NCBI RefSeq assembly: GCF_000212695.1
Contig: NC_015514.1
Location: 310,001-374,000 of the forward strand
DNA from: Cellulomonas fimi ATCC 484
GTDB taxonomy: Bacteria; Actinomycetota; Actinomycetes; Actinomycetales; Cellulomonadaceae
Length of the DNA stretch: 64,000 nt
Direction: 5' to 3'
Below the pieces are notes generated by a model. That model did no database searches, was not told the DNA's origin, and was given only the letters and a program-made list of their open reading frames with translations. The translations under genes were made by a program, and so were the position numbers. Positions 63,278 through 64,000 of this stretch are shown here, one piece after another; within the stretch, counting starts at the first letter, position 1, and each line of letters opens with the position of its first letter.

Positions 63278-64000
63278 ATGGTGGCGAAGCGCGACGTCGT
63301 GGTGGTCGGGTCCGGGCCGAACGGGCTCGCCGCCGCCGTCACGCTCGCGCGGGCCGGGCTCGGCGTCACCGTCCTGGAGGCGCAGCCCACCGTCGGGGGC
63401 GGCGCGCGGACCCTCGACCTGGGCCTCGCGGACGGTGTCGTGCACGACGTCTGCTCCGCCGTGCACCCCATGGCGTGGGCGTCGCCGTTCTTCCGCGGCT
63501 TCGACCTGCGCGCGCGGGGTGTCGAGCTGCTCACCCCCGAGGTGTCGTTCGCGCAGCCGCTGCCCGACGGCCGGGCCGGGATCGCGTACCACGACCTCGA
63601 CCGCACGGTCGTGGGTCTCGAGGACGACGGCCCCGCGTGGCGCGAGGTCGTCGGGCGGCTCGCCGAGCACGCGGACCACGTCGTCCGGCTCGCGATGGGC
63701 GACAAGCGCAGCATCCCGCCCGGCCTGCTGCCCGGCGGCGTCCCGACCGCGGCGCGGTTCGGGTGGCAGGTGCTCGAGCAGGGCACGACGTGGGGCCGGC
63801 GGTTCCGCGGCGACGTCGCACCCGCGCTGCTCACCGGTGTCGCCGCGCACGCGATCTCGCCGCTGCCGTCCCTCGCGGGCGCGGGCACCGCGCTCCTGCT
63901 CGCGGCCCTCGGGCACGCCGGGGCGGGCTGGCCGGTCCCCCGCGGCGGGTCGGGCGCGATCGTCGCCGCGCTCGTCGCCGACCTCGAGGCGCACGGCGGC
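63278..64000 (+). CDS. FAD-dependent oxidoreductase (phytoene desaturase-like), 3' truncated by window
   Basis: 241 codons are present before the window ends. The N terminus MVAKRDVVVVGSGPNGLAAAVTLARAGLGVTVLE is a GxGxxG dinucleotide-binding fold with the ribose-binding Glu, and VGGGARTLDLGLADGVVHDVCSAVHPMAW matches the FAD-phosphate/substrate region of NAD(P)/FAD-dependent amine-oxidase or carotenoid-desaturase-type proteins. The substrate is unknown. The ATG at 63278 follows GGGGAGGGG-type sequence 10-18 bp upstream. It is separated from mrpG by 46 bp. Confidence 0.85.
   Translation, partial: MVAKRDVVVVGSGPNGLAAAVTLARAGLGVTVLEAQPTVGGGARTLDLGLADGVVHDVCSAVHPMAWASPFFRGFDLRARGVELLTPEVSFAQPLPDGRAGIAYHDLDRTVVGLEDDGPAWREVVGRLAEHADHVVRLAMGDKRSIPPGLLPGGVPTAARFGWQVLEQGTTWGRRFRGDVAPALLTGVAAHAISPLPSLAGAGTALLLAALGHAGAGWPVPRGGSGAIVAALVADLEAHGG

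Overview
The window is a high-GC actinobacterial chromosome segment, most likely from Cellulomonas. The best single clue is a complete 822-residue cellobiose phosphorylase (43937-46405) whose catalytic Asp falls at residue 490, the position known for the C. gilvus enzyme. A near-match to the CelR/CebR operator (46513-46526) lies upstream of it. Genes are closely packed, GTG starts are common, and many neighbours overlap by ATGA. At least six start codons follow a TANNNT -10 hexamer by only 6-7 nt, which suggests leaderless mRNAs.

Layout. 0.3-7.3 kb: a GAF/winged-helix regulator, a small VOC-RidA operon with a divergent MarR gene and two palindromic operators, a GntR-ABC exporter operon, and an aldehyde dehydrogenase with its DUF779 partner. 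7.4-12.8 kb: a DinB-like protein, an intergenic region with two exact DnaA-box sequences, an uncharacterised 364-aa protein with a second copy at 47.3 kb, a UvrA-like ATPase, and a VOC/AraC pair. 12.8-16.3 kb: transglutaminase plus a fused permuted ATP-grasp/alpha-E protein, a predicted peptide-ligase system. 16.4-23.3 kb: a GH15 enzyme, a group II PLP decarboxylase, a secreted alpha/beta hydrolase, a SnoaL-like protein, a small membrane protein and a universal stress protein.

23.4-37.6 kb is the most unusual part: an apparent biosynthetic locus I cannot assign to a known pathway. A leftward operon encodes an ABC-2 exporter (ATPase and two permeases), a stand-alone PEP-utilising-enzyme barrel, a His-rich helical protein, a class V aminotransferase and an NDK-like protein. 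From the shared promoter region a rightward operon encodes a methyltransferase, a second PEP-type barrel, a Cys/Met-metabolism PLP enzyme, a ferritin-like diiron protein, a cysteine-synthase-like enzyme and an O-methyltransferase. A 17-residue basic peptide ORF with a very strong ribosome-binding site follows, then a 13-bp hairpin, a GNAT and a nucleotidyltransferase whose 3' end runs into tRNA-Gly(CCC). The enzymes suggest a small molecule made from amino acids and PEP/pyruvate-type substrates and exported. The peptide could be a scaffold/precursor or an attenuation leader.

37.8-64 kb is mostly conserved content: a GNAT, a 1448-aa secreted subtilase with FG-GAP repeats, aldose epimerase with cellobiose phosphorylase, dCTP deaminase, the second paralogue of the 364-aa protein, a NUDIX hydrolase, a MarR-controlled ABC exporter, a secreted beta-lactamase-fold hydrolase, an SDR, a membrane-bound Fe-S oxidoreductase, a complete mrpA-C-D-E-F-G antiporter operon, and the start of an FAD-dependent oxidoreductase cut by the window end.
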